From Beta vulgaris subsp. vulgaris (Eukaryota > Streptophyta > Magnoliopsida > Caryophyllales > Amaranthaceae), in contig NC_079204.1 in NCBI RefSeq assembly GCF_026745355.1, forward strand, positions 50,551,182 through 50,615,181: 64,000 nucleotides of DNA, given 5' to 3'. The position numbers and the translations under genes were made by a program. This document shows, in pieces, positions 1 through 10,072 of this stretch. The notes under the pieces were generated by a model. It saw only the letters and a list, made by a program, of their open reading frames with translations, searched no databases and was not told the origin of the DNA. Positions within the stretch are counted from its first letter, which is position 1; each line of letters starts with the position of its first letter.

Positions 1-182
1 ACTTGTAGGGTACAAGGATATATGGTACAAAAAGAATTTTGTCTAAGGACGACATCTGGTGAAAAAACTGTTTACAAATTACTATGTTACTCCTGTTATT
101 GCTATTGCTATTGCTATTGCTATCGCAAGTGATCTGATGATCTCTACTTGTTCATTGATGTGTAGTTTGCAGATTGGATAAT
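1..182 (+). other. Upstream / 5' UTR of small membrane protein gene
   Basis: This non-coding stretch lies directly before the ATG at 183. It contains a short GCTATT-type tandem repeat near 95-122. A pyrimidine-rich tract ending in TTTGCAG near 166-173 could be a splice acceptor of a 5' UTR intron. No convincing TATA box is visible, and the true transcription start may lie outside the window. Confidence 0.4.
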
Positions 183-540
183 ATGGCTGGTAATTATATA
201 ATCTCGTCTCTGTTGGGATCATTTGCTGTTTCATACGTGTTCTATCATCAAGCTGCTGACAAGAAGATATTCGGAGGCAAGTTATATACTAGTAATACTT
301 AGTACTATCATTTTAGTTGAGCATCTTAATAATATAATCTTGCTTCTAAATCCGAATTGTGATAATTATAGCTGGAAAGTACTTTAATTTGAAGCAGGCA
401 CAACCCCAAAAACTGTTGCTAACAAGGAATGGTGGGAAGAAACTGATAAGAAGTTTCAGAAATGGCCGCGCACAGCAGGCCCTCCGGTGGTTATGAACCC
501 CATCAGCCGCCAGAATTTTATCGTCAAATCCAGGGAATAG
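183..540 (+). CDS. Small conserved plant single-pass membrane protein (2 exons, GC-AG intron)
   Basis: Two exons, 183-276 and 398-540, encode 78 residues ending in TAG. The N-terminal ~23 residues (start MAGNYIISSLLGSFAVSYVF) form one hydrophobic helix. A charged tail follows, with KKIFGGTTPKTV, the acidic/aromatic segment KEWWEETDKKF and the C-terminal block GPPVVMNPISRQNF. The tail resembles a short protein conserved among land plants, and its small size and single N-terminal helix would suit an organellar inner-membrane subunit. That location is inference and I cannot name the protein. The intron begins GCAAGT after AG and ends GAAGCAG. Only this GC-AG reading keeps the frame (FG-G-TTPKTV), whereas a GT donor four bases later breaks it. 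The ATG is the first in frame. Function unknown. Confidence 0.75.
277..397 (+). other. GC-AG intron of the small membrane protein gene
   Basis: This 121-bp AT-rich intron has donor AG|GCAAGT and acceptor GAAGCAG|GC. GC donors are a known minor class of plant U2 introns and usually have a strong match at the other donor positions, as here. The nearby GT at 281-282 would shift the frame. Confidence 0.75.
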
Positions 541-704
541 GGATAATTATTCCTGAAGGAAGATTATATTGTAACTTTACGTATGTAGCTTGTTTATTAA
601 CTCAAATGTTGCTTTATCCAGTTAAGTTACAATGTTCCGTTTGCTAGCTAATTACAATCTGCTCTTCTATCAAAACCCCCATGATACCCAAAACTTTGAG
701 ATTA

Positions 705-2127
705 AAAAAAAGGAAAAATAGAAGCTAATAATTTCACCTTTGTTATTTTTTTTTTAAAATTAGCATTAATTCATTGATTTAAAGTCATACATCTACAATA
801 GAGGTAGAATCTAAACAAAAGTATATTAAAATGAAATAAGTACAATTTTAATATGATAAAACCACGATTGTTGAGTAGATCTAACACTTCTGAAAACCCT
901 CGTCTTTGATATCGCTGTCTAATGCAGCCTTCTGCAAGGGGGTTTGTCGATCTTTTGTAGTTTTGAAGTAGCATTGAATTCAATTTAAGTGATTGTAAAT
1001 GAAGTCTTGACATCTGTTGCAACTCCGCACAAACTTCGATAAACAAATCAACATCTTTAATTACACAAAAACAGAAAAAGAAAGTTTTCAAACACTCACA
1101 TGGAATATATAGGTAGATATAACCAAATAATGGGTAGAAAAACTCTCCATTAGAAAGAGACTGAAATTTATTAGAAACAGAAACATAAAAAACTAGCAAC
1201 AAAACAATCCCACCTTTTGAAAATTAGGGTTTTGTAAGAGAGGAGAGAGAGGAGAGAATAAAGAAGAAGAGAGGAGTATCTATATTCCACCTTTGCTATT
1301 TCTGCCCAAAACAATCCCACCTTTTGAAAATCTGGAAACAATCTCACTTTTGATCCTCATCTTCTCAAAATAAGCTGTTTTACCTCCAACCTGTTTAACA
1401 GGCTATTTTTTTATTTTTTGTCGTTTAATCTCTCTCTTCCCACCATGGGCACCACCACCACCTCTAAGCCCAGCCCCTGCCCCCACCCCTCCCCCTCCCC
1501 TCCCCTCCACCTGCAGTTCGTAACCCTTGCTCCCCGATCCCCCTTCCTTGTAGACCAGCTACTCCTTATTCCCCTTCCCTGAACCCCGATCCCCCTCCCT
1601 CATAGTCGCCGCGCCTGCCTCATAGTCGCCGCACCTGCCTCACAGTCGTCGCGCCTGCCTCACAGTCGCCGCGCCACCCTAATCGACACTGGATTTTGGG
1701 TGGAATGTGCGGGATTTTAGTGTCTGGGGTTAAGGTGGGTTTTCAAGGGGGTAGGATGGGTTTTGGTTGGTTTGAGTGAGGTTTCAAGGTGGGGCTGTGG
1801 ATTTTGGTGGGGTAGTGGTCGGGGGTGGGTTGGCGGGAGTTAGACGTGATGGGAGTGGAGGTTTGGTGGTGATATGGTGGTTGCTATGGAGGTAGGGTGG
1901 TGAGGTGAGAGAATCAAAAGATATGGAGGCAGGGGAGGGAAGACCAATCATAAGGTGACACGTGGCACGTCACCTTCTGAAACAAGTTACAATTTCACAA
2001 ATCGATAAAAAGCTCATTTGAGAAGATGGGGTATAAAGGTGGAATTTTTTCCAAATTTCAAAAAAGTGGGATTGTTTTGAGCATGAGTGACAAAGGTGGA
2101 ATTATTAGTTTCCATTTTTTCATAATC
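705..2127. mobile_element. Non-autonomous TIR DNA transposon, rearranged left end
   Basis: The right end (about 1985-2125) and left end are inverted repeats of each other, sharing blocks such as AATTCCACCTTTG, AAAACAATCCCAC and CATCTTCTCAAA. The left TIR appears twice: an outer piece at about 709-745 and 1200-1230, and a fuller piece at about 1285-1380. About 455 bp (745-1200) sits between two halves of the outer piece and looks like a separate insertion. The interior (1440-1960) is unusually GC-rich for this window and has no long ORF. The long TIR suggests a Mutator-like element, but I could not identify a clean target-site duplication. Superfamily is therefore uncertain. Confidence 0.6.
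1597..1675 (+). repeat. 20-bp GC-rich tandem repeat (~4 copies)
   Basis: About four copies of a 20-bp unit of the form CCTCATAGTCGCCGCGCCTG, differing by single substitutions (CATAG/CACAG, GCC/GTC). It lies inside the GC-rich core of the surrounding DNA transposon. Confidence 0.8.
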
Positions 2128-2836
2128 ATATAAATAGACTACTTTTATATGTTCTCCATGTTAAACAAAAAAGATAAGGCTATTTCAAGGTGTTACGAGT
2201 TTAAAGTAGCTTAATGAATAATGATGAACTAGTACTTTTCTTTACAAATTTATGAGCAGGGCAAAATCGTAAATTCGTAATATATGTACTTTGAGAATTA
2301 TCTTTGATGTTGGGGTAGACTGAAGAGTACTATAAATTAGTTTTTTATTGGGACAATAATGTGGGTAACGGCTCCACAGATTTCCAATCAAGCAAACATT
2401 TCTTTGCTACGCATGTAGATCATGTTTGCAGTATAAATCATTAACTTTTCATACAAAACCAACAAAGTTCAAAAAATATGCAGATAAATTTGACTTCCAT
2501 TATAACTTTATAGTAGGATTAATTAACTACATCAATAGTCTCACTAAATCTACTTCACTTTTTATTTACAGTGAAGTACTTCATAGCCTTTTAAAGAACA
2601 GTCTCTTTTGCAATTCTAGGAAAGAGCTTTGGAACAATTATGGAACAAATTGTACAGAATGATAAAACAGCAGTTCATACTTCTATTATCATCAATATAA
2701 ACCTAGAGGGGCTAAATTATCTCCAAATATCTAGTGAATTCATGATATAGTTTTTGAACTAAATACTCTGAATTTGACTTCTCAAAAACATCAGCATTTC
2801 CTCAAACACAGAAACATAATGTATGCATTCAAATTT
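2128..2836. other. AT-rich intergenic region downstream of receptor kinase
   Basis: No supported gene. The one short ORF here (2426-2662) has no recognisable domain and biased AT-rich composition. The last ~150 bp next to the kinase stop codon probably hold its 3' UTR. Confidence 0.5.
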
Positions 2837-5663
2837 TCACTTCTTGTTCTCTTTAATCTCTTGAAGCATTTCAATGACTTTTTTCATCTTGGGTCTTTTC
2901 GCGGGTGTACTATCTGTGCATTGTAAAGCAACCACTAATGCTGATAGCATTTCTTTTCTCCAAGCAAATGAAACTGTGCTAAGCCTTGCATCAAGTATCT
3001 GCTCTGGTGTTTCCCCTCTCATAGGAGCACTTTGAACCCACTTCACCAAATCTGTTCCCTCGCCAAACGCCTCCTCGACAGGTAGATATGTTGTAAGAAT
3101 CTCGAGCAAGATCACACCATAGCTGTACACGTTTCCTGGTGCGGTAACTTGCATTGTGTATGCATATTCTGTTCACCAAAGGAAGAACTTTAAATTGATG
3201 AAAGCATTAAATTGCAGCATACAATAGCATAAAAGAGTTTGTTCAACATGAAAAGATTATAATTATGAAAATAAGGGATTATCAGGATAATAGACCTGGG
3301 GGAATATAACCAAATGAGCCTGCAACAGCACTAATACTTGCAGTTCCTCTGGAAGGATCTAGAAGCTTAGAAATCTCGATCTCAGCAACTCGAGGACTCA
3401 AATTGGCATCTAAAAGTATATTACCAGAAGAAATATCAAGGTGAATAACAGCCACACTATGAAGAAATGCCAAACCCTCAGCTATCCCAATGGCGATGGA
3501 AAGCCTCGCAGGCCAGTCTGGTTCATACTCGGGTTTCTTGGTATTCTCATGAAGAAGTTGAAACAAAGTTCCGTTACACATGTATTCATGAAGAACAAGG
3601 GCAACATCTTCATAGATTACAAAACCGACTGGTCCCATCAGATGATCATGGCATATTCTTCCCAACCTTTCAAGCTCCCTTATCATCTTGGTCTGGTGAT
3701 GGATTATGGTCTTATCCACTGATTTAAGACATCTGACAAGGAGAATGAGCCCTGATGGCATTGTTGCCTTGTAAACAGTGCTGAAAGTCCCGCTGCTGAG
3801 CTTGTTTGAGTCCTTGAAAGTTGCCTTAACAACAGCATCAAAATCAATAGCTTGCCTGAAATTTTCAACAAAGACATTGCCTGCAATTATCAGTGGCTTG
3901 CTATTAGCACTGTCATCGACAATGCCTACGTCTTTGGCTGAACTTTCTTGTTTTTCTCTCATCATAAACAGCAGAACAACCACACTGACAGAAATGAAGA
4001 CTGCCAATCCTGAACCAATAACAGCTAATACAATCCTGTAAGAAACCTTGTGAGGGTAGTTACCCTGATCATCTCCATTTGAGTTGTCACAAGAACTCAA
4101 TGGCTGACCACATAGACCTTTATTACCTGAAAAGCTTGAATTTAGGCTTTTTTGAAATGGTACGAAAGCAGGTATAGGGCCACTGAACAGATTGTTTGCG
4201 AAATTAACTTCAATCAAACTTAGCATGCCTTTGAGGGCTGATGGTATTGGACCAGAAAGCCGATTGTTAGACACATCCAGCGACACCAACTTGTCGAGCT
4301 TCCCCAAGTCGGGTGGTAGGGGTCCATGAAGATGATTAAAGCTCAAATTCAGCGCTATCTGCAAATTCTTTAGACGACCAATTTCCGGAGGAACTGTGCC
4401 ACTTAGATAATTACTAGCAAGTTGTAAATCCAGCAATTTTACACAATTCCCAATTTCATGAGGTATTTCTCCTCTCATGGAGTTTTGGCTCAGAAGCAAA
4501 AACTGCAATCTTGAGGTGTTGCATACATCAATCGGTATGGTGCCATTGAATCTGTTGTTGCTGAGATCAAGCTTGTTAAGATTTCTGTTACGAAGAATTG
4601 ACTCTGGTATATCCCCAAACAGACTATTACCTGAAACTATCAATTCTTGCAGGTTATTGAGCTGTCCTAGTTCAGGAGGAATGATCCCAGAAAACCCATT
4701 TGAAGCCAAGTTCAGAAGAGTTAGATTGGAGCAACGAGCAAACTCCATGACTATCTCCCCCGAAAGATTATTATTGTTAGCCTCAAAATATGTAAGGCTA
4801 GTTAGATTTCCAACAGTTCTCGGTATACTGCCAATGAGATTATTATTCCCAACTCGAATGCTCGAAAGGTTATCACAGTTCCCTATCAGTTCAGGAATGA
4901 TTCCTGTCAATCTGTTCTGAGTAAGCACCAAAAACTCCAGTTTCCCATTAGCAAAAAGGCTCTCTGGTATGAACCCATCAAGTAAATTAGAGTGAAGATT
5001 CAAAAGCTCAAGTTTAGATAAAGAACCCAAATTATCAGGAATTTCACCACCTAAGTTATTCTCATAAGCAGAAAATACTCTAAGACTGGTTAAATTCCCA
5101 ACCCATTTGGGAATTGAGCCATTTAACTTGTTACCAGATATCTGAAAATCCTGCAATTTTGCTAACTCTGCAAGTTCATCAGGTATCCCACCAACAAGAA
5201 AATTGTAAGAAAGATTCAATGCTCTAAGATTCCTCAATTTACCAAATTCCTCAGGAATTGAACCTCCAAATTTGTTTGCAGATAAATCAAGAAACTGTAG
5301 CTCAGATAATTTACCAAAATCAGTGGGAATTGGCCCAGAAAAATAGTTATTAGAAAGGTCTAACCATTTTAATGCTTTTAGCTCAGAAATTAGAGTGACA
5401 TTACCTCTAAGCCAACGGCTAGAAAGATCAAGAATTTCCACAGTTTGGTTTGAACTACATTGAATACCTCTCCAATAGCAATAATCTGAGTTGTTTACAC
5501 CCCAACCTGGAACCCCAATTTCTGCATTTATAGCAAACATTATGGTTTGATCAGGAAGTTCAGAACTCACTAATTGAGCACTTGTAACAAACCCAACTAA
5601 CAAAAGACACAAACAAATTCTTGATATTTTCTCAACTGAGTTTTCTTTTTGAGTTGAGCACAT
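2837..5663 (-). CDS. PXC3-like: LRR receptor-like pseudokinase, PXC3 (At2g41820) type
   Basis: Two exons on the minus strand (5663-3296 and 3168-2837) encode 899 residues. Order: signal peptide (res ~15-33, rich in LLLVGF), N-terminal cap with the SDYCYWRGIQC cysteine pair, about 18-19 LRRs of the plant type (LxxLxLxxNxxxGxIP) to ~res 520, transmembrane helix ~540-565 (VLAVIGSGLAVFISVSVVVL), and kinase-like domain ~605-890. The kinase is atypical: the beta3 lysine position reads LVRCLK, the HRD motif is HLD (HLDISSGNILLD), and the DFG position reads AEIEIS. It is therefore probably a pseudokinase acting as a plasma-membrane receptor or co-receptor. Sequence and length closely match Arabidopsis PXC3, linked in the literature to the PXY/TDR-correlated vascular set. 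The 127-bp intron lies between GYIPP and EYAYT. The frame is intact and it looks functional. Confidence 0.93.
3169..3295 (-). other. Intron of the PXC3-like gene
   Basis: GT-AG intron of 127 bp on the minus strand (donor CCAG|GTCTATT, acceptor GAACAG|AATATG). Splicing it joins the conserved kinase sequence GYIPP to EYAYTMQV in frame (phase 1). Confidence 0.92.
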
Positions 5664-6420
5664 TTTTTCAACTATTTTTTTTTTCCTACTTACACTTTCT
5701 CTCTTTTTCTAGTTAACTTTTCCAAAATTAGATGGAACAATGTGGGCATGAAAATGAACACCCAGAAAAGCAAACAAAATTTAAAGTGAAGGTTTTCTTC
5801 AAAGGAAAATTGCAAATATTAAAAACCCAGATGAAAGTTTACATTTTTAGAAAAACCCATGAAAGAAAAAATGGAAAAGTTGCAAACAATAAAAACCCAG
5901 ATGAAAATTTGCACTTTTCAGAAAACCCATTACAGAGAAACTGAATTTTAAGGAATCTGAAGTGAGCTCATATGTGTTAAATATTTTGAAATTTTTAGTT
6001 TTGGAGAAAGAGGAAAACGTGAAGTGGAACTTTTCATGAGAGCAAAATCAAAGCAGAAATTGGGGCAATGTTTGACATAAAGAGCGGTTTTTTTTTTCTT
6101 CTTGTTGTTAATGAAATTAAAAAAGGAAGAGACACATTGATTGCAAAGGACCAAAATTGGTAGTGTAACTTTATGGGAAAGAAAGGAGGGAAAGAGGAGA
6201 AGGTGAAAGCAGCATAGTATATTGAATATTTTTTGGGTAGTAGTACTAATTTCACGGACCAGGTGTTTTTCCCTTTGTCCTACGCATACATTGATACATA
6301 GTCACTGAGTCACTTCATGTTTCAGACTTCATAGAGACTACAGTCTACAGAGAGAGGTGTCGTGGACTCGTGGCTGACTGCCTGGGTTAGGATTCCCAAG
6401 CATCAATACTCTATAAACTT
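5664..6420. other. Upstream region / 5' UTR of PXC3-like gene
   Basis: This is non-coding sequence before the kinase start codon. It contains two adjacent imperfect copies of a roughly 68-bp unit (about 5818-5870 and 5886-5940), each with AAAAACCCAGATGAAA and AGAAAA.CCCAT. They may lie in the 5' UTR or proximal promoter. No clear TATA element was chosen. Confidence 0.45.
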
Positions 6421-6535
6421 GAATTAATACTCTCTTCGTTTCAATTTATTTGCGTAATTATGACTTGGATGGGGTTTATAAAAGGCAAAGACGATGCAAT
6501 CAATTTTATAGTGAATGTGAGTGTGAAGTTACACC

Positions 6536-6691
6536 GTGATTATTGTATAGATATAGATGTATAAGACCTCATCAAAATAATATTTATAAAAAGGCGGTTG
6601 GAGATGTCCTTGGATGGTGATTATTGTATAGATATCTAAGACCATCATCAAAATAATATTTACAAAAAGGTTGTTTGAAATGTCGTTGGAT
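6536..6691 (+). repeat. ~80-bp tandem duplication
   Basis: Two adjacent copies (about 6536-6617 and 6618-6691), each containing GTGATTATTGTATAGATAT, CATCAAAATAATATTTA and AAAAAGG. They lie just outside the left end of the next transposon. Confidence 0.75.
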
Positions 6692-6989
6692 GAAGGGCAT
6701 GTTCTCTTCGGCATAATTCAGCTGAACTGAACTGAACTGATTGAAGCTGATCTGAACTGAACTGAATTGAATTGAATTCAATTCAATTGAATTCAATTGA
6801 ATTCAATTGAATTGAATTCAATTGAATAAAATTGAATTAAATTAAATTGAATTTAATAAATATTTAAACAATAATAATATGAATATTAAATAAAAATTAT
6901 AATGATAAGTAATAATAATAGTATTTTGGATATTTTTAAATGATAGTTATAACTTATAAATAAATAATATTGATAATCATAAATTATTA

Positions 6990-7253
6990 CTCCCTCTGTT
7001 TTTTTTTATCTTTCTCACTTAGAATCTTCGCACTATTCATACCTAGAGAGAATCTTCTAATTGTTTCACAATTTATAAGAAAAAACATAGTCATGTGGGG
7101 TCTTATTTGATTCGTCTCAATTAGTACATTATTAATATTCAATCGTTATAATTTTACTAATATATAATGAAAGATATTTAAGCTCAAAGAGGTGCATTGG
7201 GAGACGCGCATAGGAAAGTGAGAATGATAAAAAAAAAAAAAAAACAGAGGGAG
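6990..7253. mobile_element. Stowaway-like MITE (264 bp)
   Basis: TIRs begin CTCCCTCTGTTTTTTTT and end in the complementary AACAGAGGGAG, flanked by a TA target duplication. Size, TIR and TA target are typical of plant Stowaway (Tc1/mariner) MITEs. It is non-coding and inserted inside the larger Harbinger-like element. Confidence 0.88.
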
Positions 7254-7417
7254 TATTAATAATAATAATGATTAATGATTATAATGATAATTGATAACAA
7301 TTATTTTATAGTCTTTGTATTAATATATTAATACTTGATGATGTCTATATAATAACAATAATATCTAAGAAGTAAATTAATATTACTATTTTAATAATTA
7401 GATTTAATAATATAATA

Positions 7418-7735
7418 CTCCCTCCGTTTCCTAAAGATCTTCCCTCTTTCCGTTTAAGGGTGTTTCCAAAAGATCTTTCCTCTTTTGTTTTAATCCTTAT
7501 TTGGCAAAACAAATTTCCCTATTTACCCTCTCATGTCACTATCATATGGCCCACCATTACATTATTAATTCAATTTTACTCCCTTTCTCTCTCCTACTTT
7601 AACCCATTTTTATTTGTTTATTTATCTTAACCCCTTTCTCTCTCCTACTTTACTCACACCATGTCCCACACAATTTGATTTTCCTTGGTATATGTAGGAA
7701 CAGTAAGTGGGAAGATCTTTAGGAAACGGAGGGAG
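7418..7735. mobile_element. Stowaway-like MITE (318 bp)
   Basis: TIRs CTCCCTCCGTTTCCTAAAGA and the inverted TTAGGAAACGGAGGGAG are flanked by TA duplications. A second inverted block (AAGATCTTCC near the left, GGAAGATCTT near the right) extends the TIR. It is a different subfamily from the MITE at 6990 and is also nested in the 6695-8148 element. Confidence 0.88.
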
Positions 7736-7900
7736 TAATATTTAGTAATAAAATAACGATTGGGTTGGACCGTGCAAAACTGCATCATAAACCGTTTTGA
7801 CGCGATTTGATTAGCTTATGATTTTGACCTAAATCATGTTCCTCCTAATAATAATAGTAATAATAATGAGTAAAGTTATAATAGACAAAATAATATATAG

Positions 7901-7902
<2 letters not shown>

Positions 7903-7978
<76 letters not shown>
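7903..7978 (+). repeat. (AAT)n microsatellite
   Basis: About 25 uninterrupted AAT/ATA units inside the Harbinger-like element. A similar tract adjoins the related element at 38.7 kb. Confidence 0.95.
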
Positions 7979-7981
<3 letters not shown>

Positions 7982-8148
7982 TAATAATAAGAGTAATTAG
8001 TAAAATAAATTAGACCAACATAATAATAATATTTAACAAAATGGTTATAAAGAAATGGAGCTGAATTGAATTGAACTGAACTGAACTGATTGGAGCATAA
8101 CTGAATTGAACTGAACTGAACTGAAAATAAGTTGGGGAGAACAAGCCC

Positions 8149-8664
8149 GATCGAAGTCTATTTTCGCTCAACCATATGATCAGATATATGAAAATCCATT
8201 TCGCCTTCCGTTTTTCCAAATTTTCTTTTGCATAATTCTATATATAATTGTGAAATAGAAAATTTATCTAAAGTTATCTTTCGAAAATACACTTTTTTCC
8301 ACCTGGTGAAAAAAAATAGTGACAAACTAACTTGAAAGACTTTTTTTGTTTCAGAAAGTTCCACTTAGTGAGTTTAGAGAGAATGAAACTTGTAAATTTA
8401 CAATCATTATAGGAATTGATTTTTTCTCGTTGGAGAAGATTTCACTATGGATGTGAATTTTGTAGCTTCATACTAAAAAGTAGAAACTAGAATTAGGTAA
8501 AATAAAAAAACCTTCAAAATTTAGGGACTGATTGTATCTTACTCTAAACTGATGCCTGGGGCATCTATTGTGCAATGCAGATTTTGCCTTCCAAGTGATA
8601 AATAAAACCAACCTCTCAAAAAAAAAGCTACCCCCATAAAATTGAGATTATTCTAAACTAATTT
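8149..8664. other. Intergenic, no feature seen
   Basis: AT-rich unique-looking DNA with only short ORFs lacking any domain. It ends at the target-site duplication of the following retroposon. Confidence 0.4.
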
Positions 8665-8681
8665 AAAATTGGGATTATTTT

Positions 8682-9247
8682 CCGGTTCTCTCTTTAGTTT
8701 TCTAGAGAGAGTTTGTTCCCTCTAGGTTTTTCCTTGGGAGGGTTTCTTCCTAGCCTCCGCGGTTAGGGTTTTCACTTTTTTAAAGCTTTCTCCTTCCTTC
8801 TTTCTTCCTCTTCTTCTTCCTTCATCCTTTTCTTAGGGGCTACCACTGGTGTCTTAAGCAGTGGTAAGCCCCGAAAAATCCTATTTATTTGCTTTCAATA
8901 AAAGTTCCCATCTTTTAGATGGTGATTTTTTCTAGTATGTTGATTGTGTTGGTTTTTGAAGAATTAGGGTTTCACAACTTCTGTAAAATTATGGAAGACT
9001 ATTGGAGTACGTTCATCCCAAAATTTCCGCATTTGCAGATCGTATGCCGAACCAGAGCGAACTCACAGATTGCATTGCTTTAGATGAAGATTTTTATTAA
9101 GGCAAAATTAAGTCAAATCTGCGATGTTTACATTTCTAGGGTGATATGTATTTCTATTAGAATTTTATGTTTTTCAGAAATGGCTTGTAAGTGTCGTTTG
9201 GCGAAATATTAATGAAATCCCTTTTCTTTTCGTCAAAAAAAAAAAAA
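8682..9247 (+). mobile_element. Poly(A)-tailed non-LTR retroposon, no long ORF, with 15-17 bp TSD
   Basis: The element is flanked by direct repeats AATTGGGATTATTTT (left ends at 8681, right ends at 9262). It ends in TTTTCGTC plus a run of about 16 A. The 5' part is pyrimidine-rich and holds a 14-bp hairpin (8836-8872). The 3' part resembles the end of a plant LINE. At ~565 bp with no reverse transcriptase it must have moved in trans, either as an internally deleted LINE or as a LINE-mobilised non-coding RNA. TSD and tail are visible directly; the family is inference. Confidence 0.75.
8836..8872 (+). other. Stem-loop inside retroposon
   Basis: GGGGCTACCACTG (8836-8848) pairs with CAGTGGTAAGCCCC (8859-8872), a 13-14 bp stem with one bulge and a ~10-nt loop. 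It could be a structural element of the retroposon RNA. Confidence 0.6.
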
Positions 9248-9544
9248 AATTGGGATTATTTTGAAAAAAATGGTGAAAATTGGAATCATTCTTGTTAATT
9301 TTTCCTATTCTTTATTGAATGTGAATCACATATGGAGTATACATCTAATCTTTACTACTTTTTTATATTATATCTAGCAACATCAATATAAATATAGAAT
9401 GCAAAATTTTGTGAAGGCTTTTTTTTTTTGTTTCAAGAGAATTTTTTGAAGGTTCGTACCACAATTCTACAAACCATATGGATATAATTAAGAGAAGGTA
9501 TTGTGTCAGACCGTCCGACCATAATCTTTGGTCGGACGACTTTC

Positions 9545-9685
9545 AGTTGGTTTCATTTTTTTTCAGTTGGTTTCAAAAAAAAACTCAGTTGGTTTCAATT
9601 TTTTTTCAGTTGGTTTCAATTTTTTTTCAGTTGGTTTCAATTTTTGTTCAGTTGGTTTTAACTTTTTTTCAGTTGGATGTAAGTT
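9545..9685 (+). repeat. ~20-bp tandem repeat (7 copies)
   Basis: Seven imperfect copies of CAGTTGGTTTCAATTTTTTT at about 20-bp spacing make up the left arm of the surrounding DNA transposon. Confidence 0.9.
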
Positions 9686-9710
9686 ACCTCTAAATGAAAG
9701 TAAGTTACCT

Positions 9711-10072
9711 CTAAATATATGAAAAGTAAGTTACCTCTAAATGAAAGTAACTTACCATATCAAGTATCTTGGATTGGTATTGCAGGTTTTCTTCTTGTTG
9801 TTCGAATGTAGGCCCGACCCGAATTCTGGCCCATTGTTTATCCTCTGATTTCCATAATAAAACCTCATCACTTCTTTCATCTTCTGTAAGTTGCACCAAG
9901 GCAGTAAATTTCTCATCACCCGAGGTTCGATATCGAACCCGCCCGCCCACAACTTTCTTTGATATAGGTATGGTTGCATAATACAAGTTACGAACCAAAC
10001 AGAACGATTTAGCAAGTTCAAGAACCCGAAAACCATCAAATGGGTTGCCCGAATTTTAGGGAAAAGTATCAA
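9711..10072 (-). pseudogene. Gene-like coding fragment inside a TIR element (possible gene capture)
   Basis: The minus strand reads a compositionally normal protein stretch with SKKVVGGRVRYRT, FTALVQLTEDERSDEVLLW and WARIRVG. One apparent frameshift near 10020 separates it from an upstream part with PKIRATHLMVFGF. The balanced amino-acid use contrasts with the low-complexity DNA around it, and it lies wholly between the TIRs at 9498 and 10277. This suggests a host gene fragment captured by a non-autonomous transposon. I do not recognise the family, and no start codon or splice site was defined. Confidence 0.4.

Larger units (their letters stand above)
6695..8148. mobile_element. Harbinger-like element with TTCAG-type repetitive arms
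   Basis: The ends are inverted repeats: GGGCATGTTCTC at the left and GAGAACAAGCCC at the right. They are followed by TTCGGCATAA and AATAAGTTGGG motifs and then by long runs of CTGAA/TTGAA pentamers. The same ends and arms occur in a compact 229-bp copy at 38443-38671, which supports one family. This copy is 1.45 kb because two Stowaway MITEs and an (AAT)n tract lie inside it. The 3-bp target duplication seen in the other copy is not clear here. No transposase is encoded. Confidence 0.7.

Noticed and set aside
462..647. Plus-strand ORF starting inside exon 2 of the small membrane protein gene
   Set aside because: It is the wrong frame of a spliced exon and has no domain; the spliced reading gives a conserved protein.
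771..1202. 143-codon minus-strand ORF
   Set aside because: Lies in the DNA inserted in the left end of a DNA transposon; low-complexity F/Y/L composition and no recognisable domain.
9545..9685. CRISPR-like regular repeats
   Set aside because: Repeats are directly adjacent with no unique spacers, in a plant DNA transposon arm.
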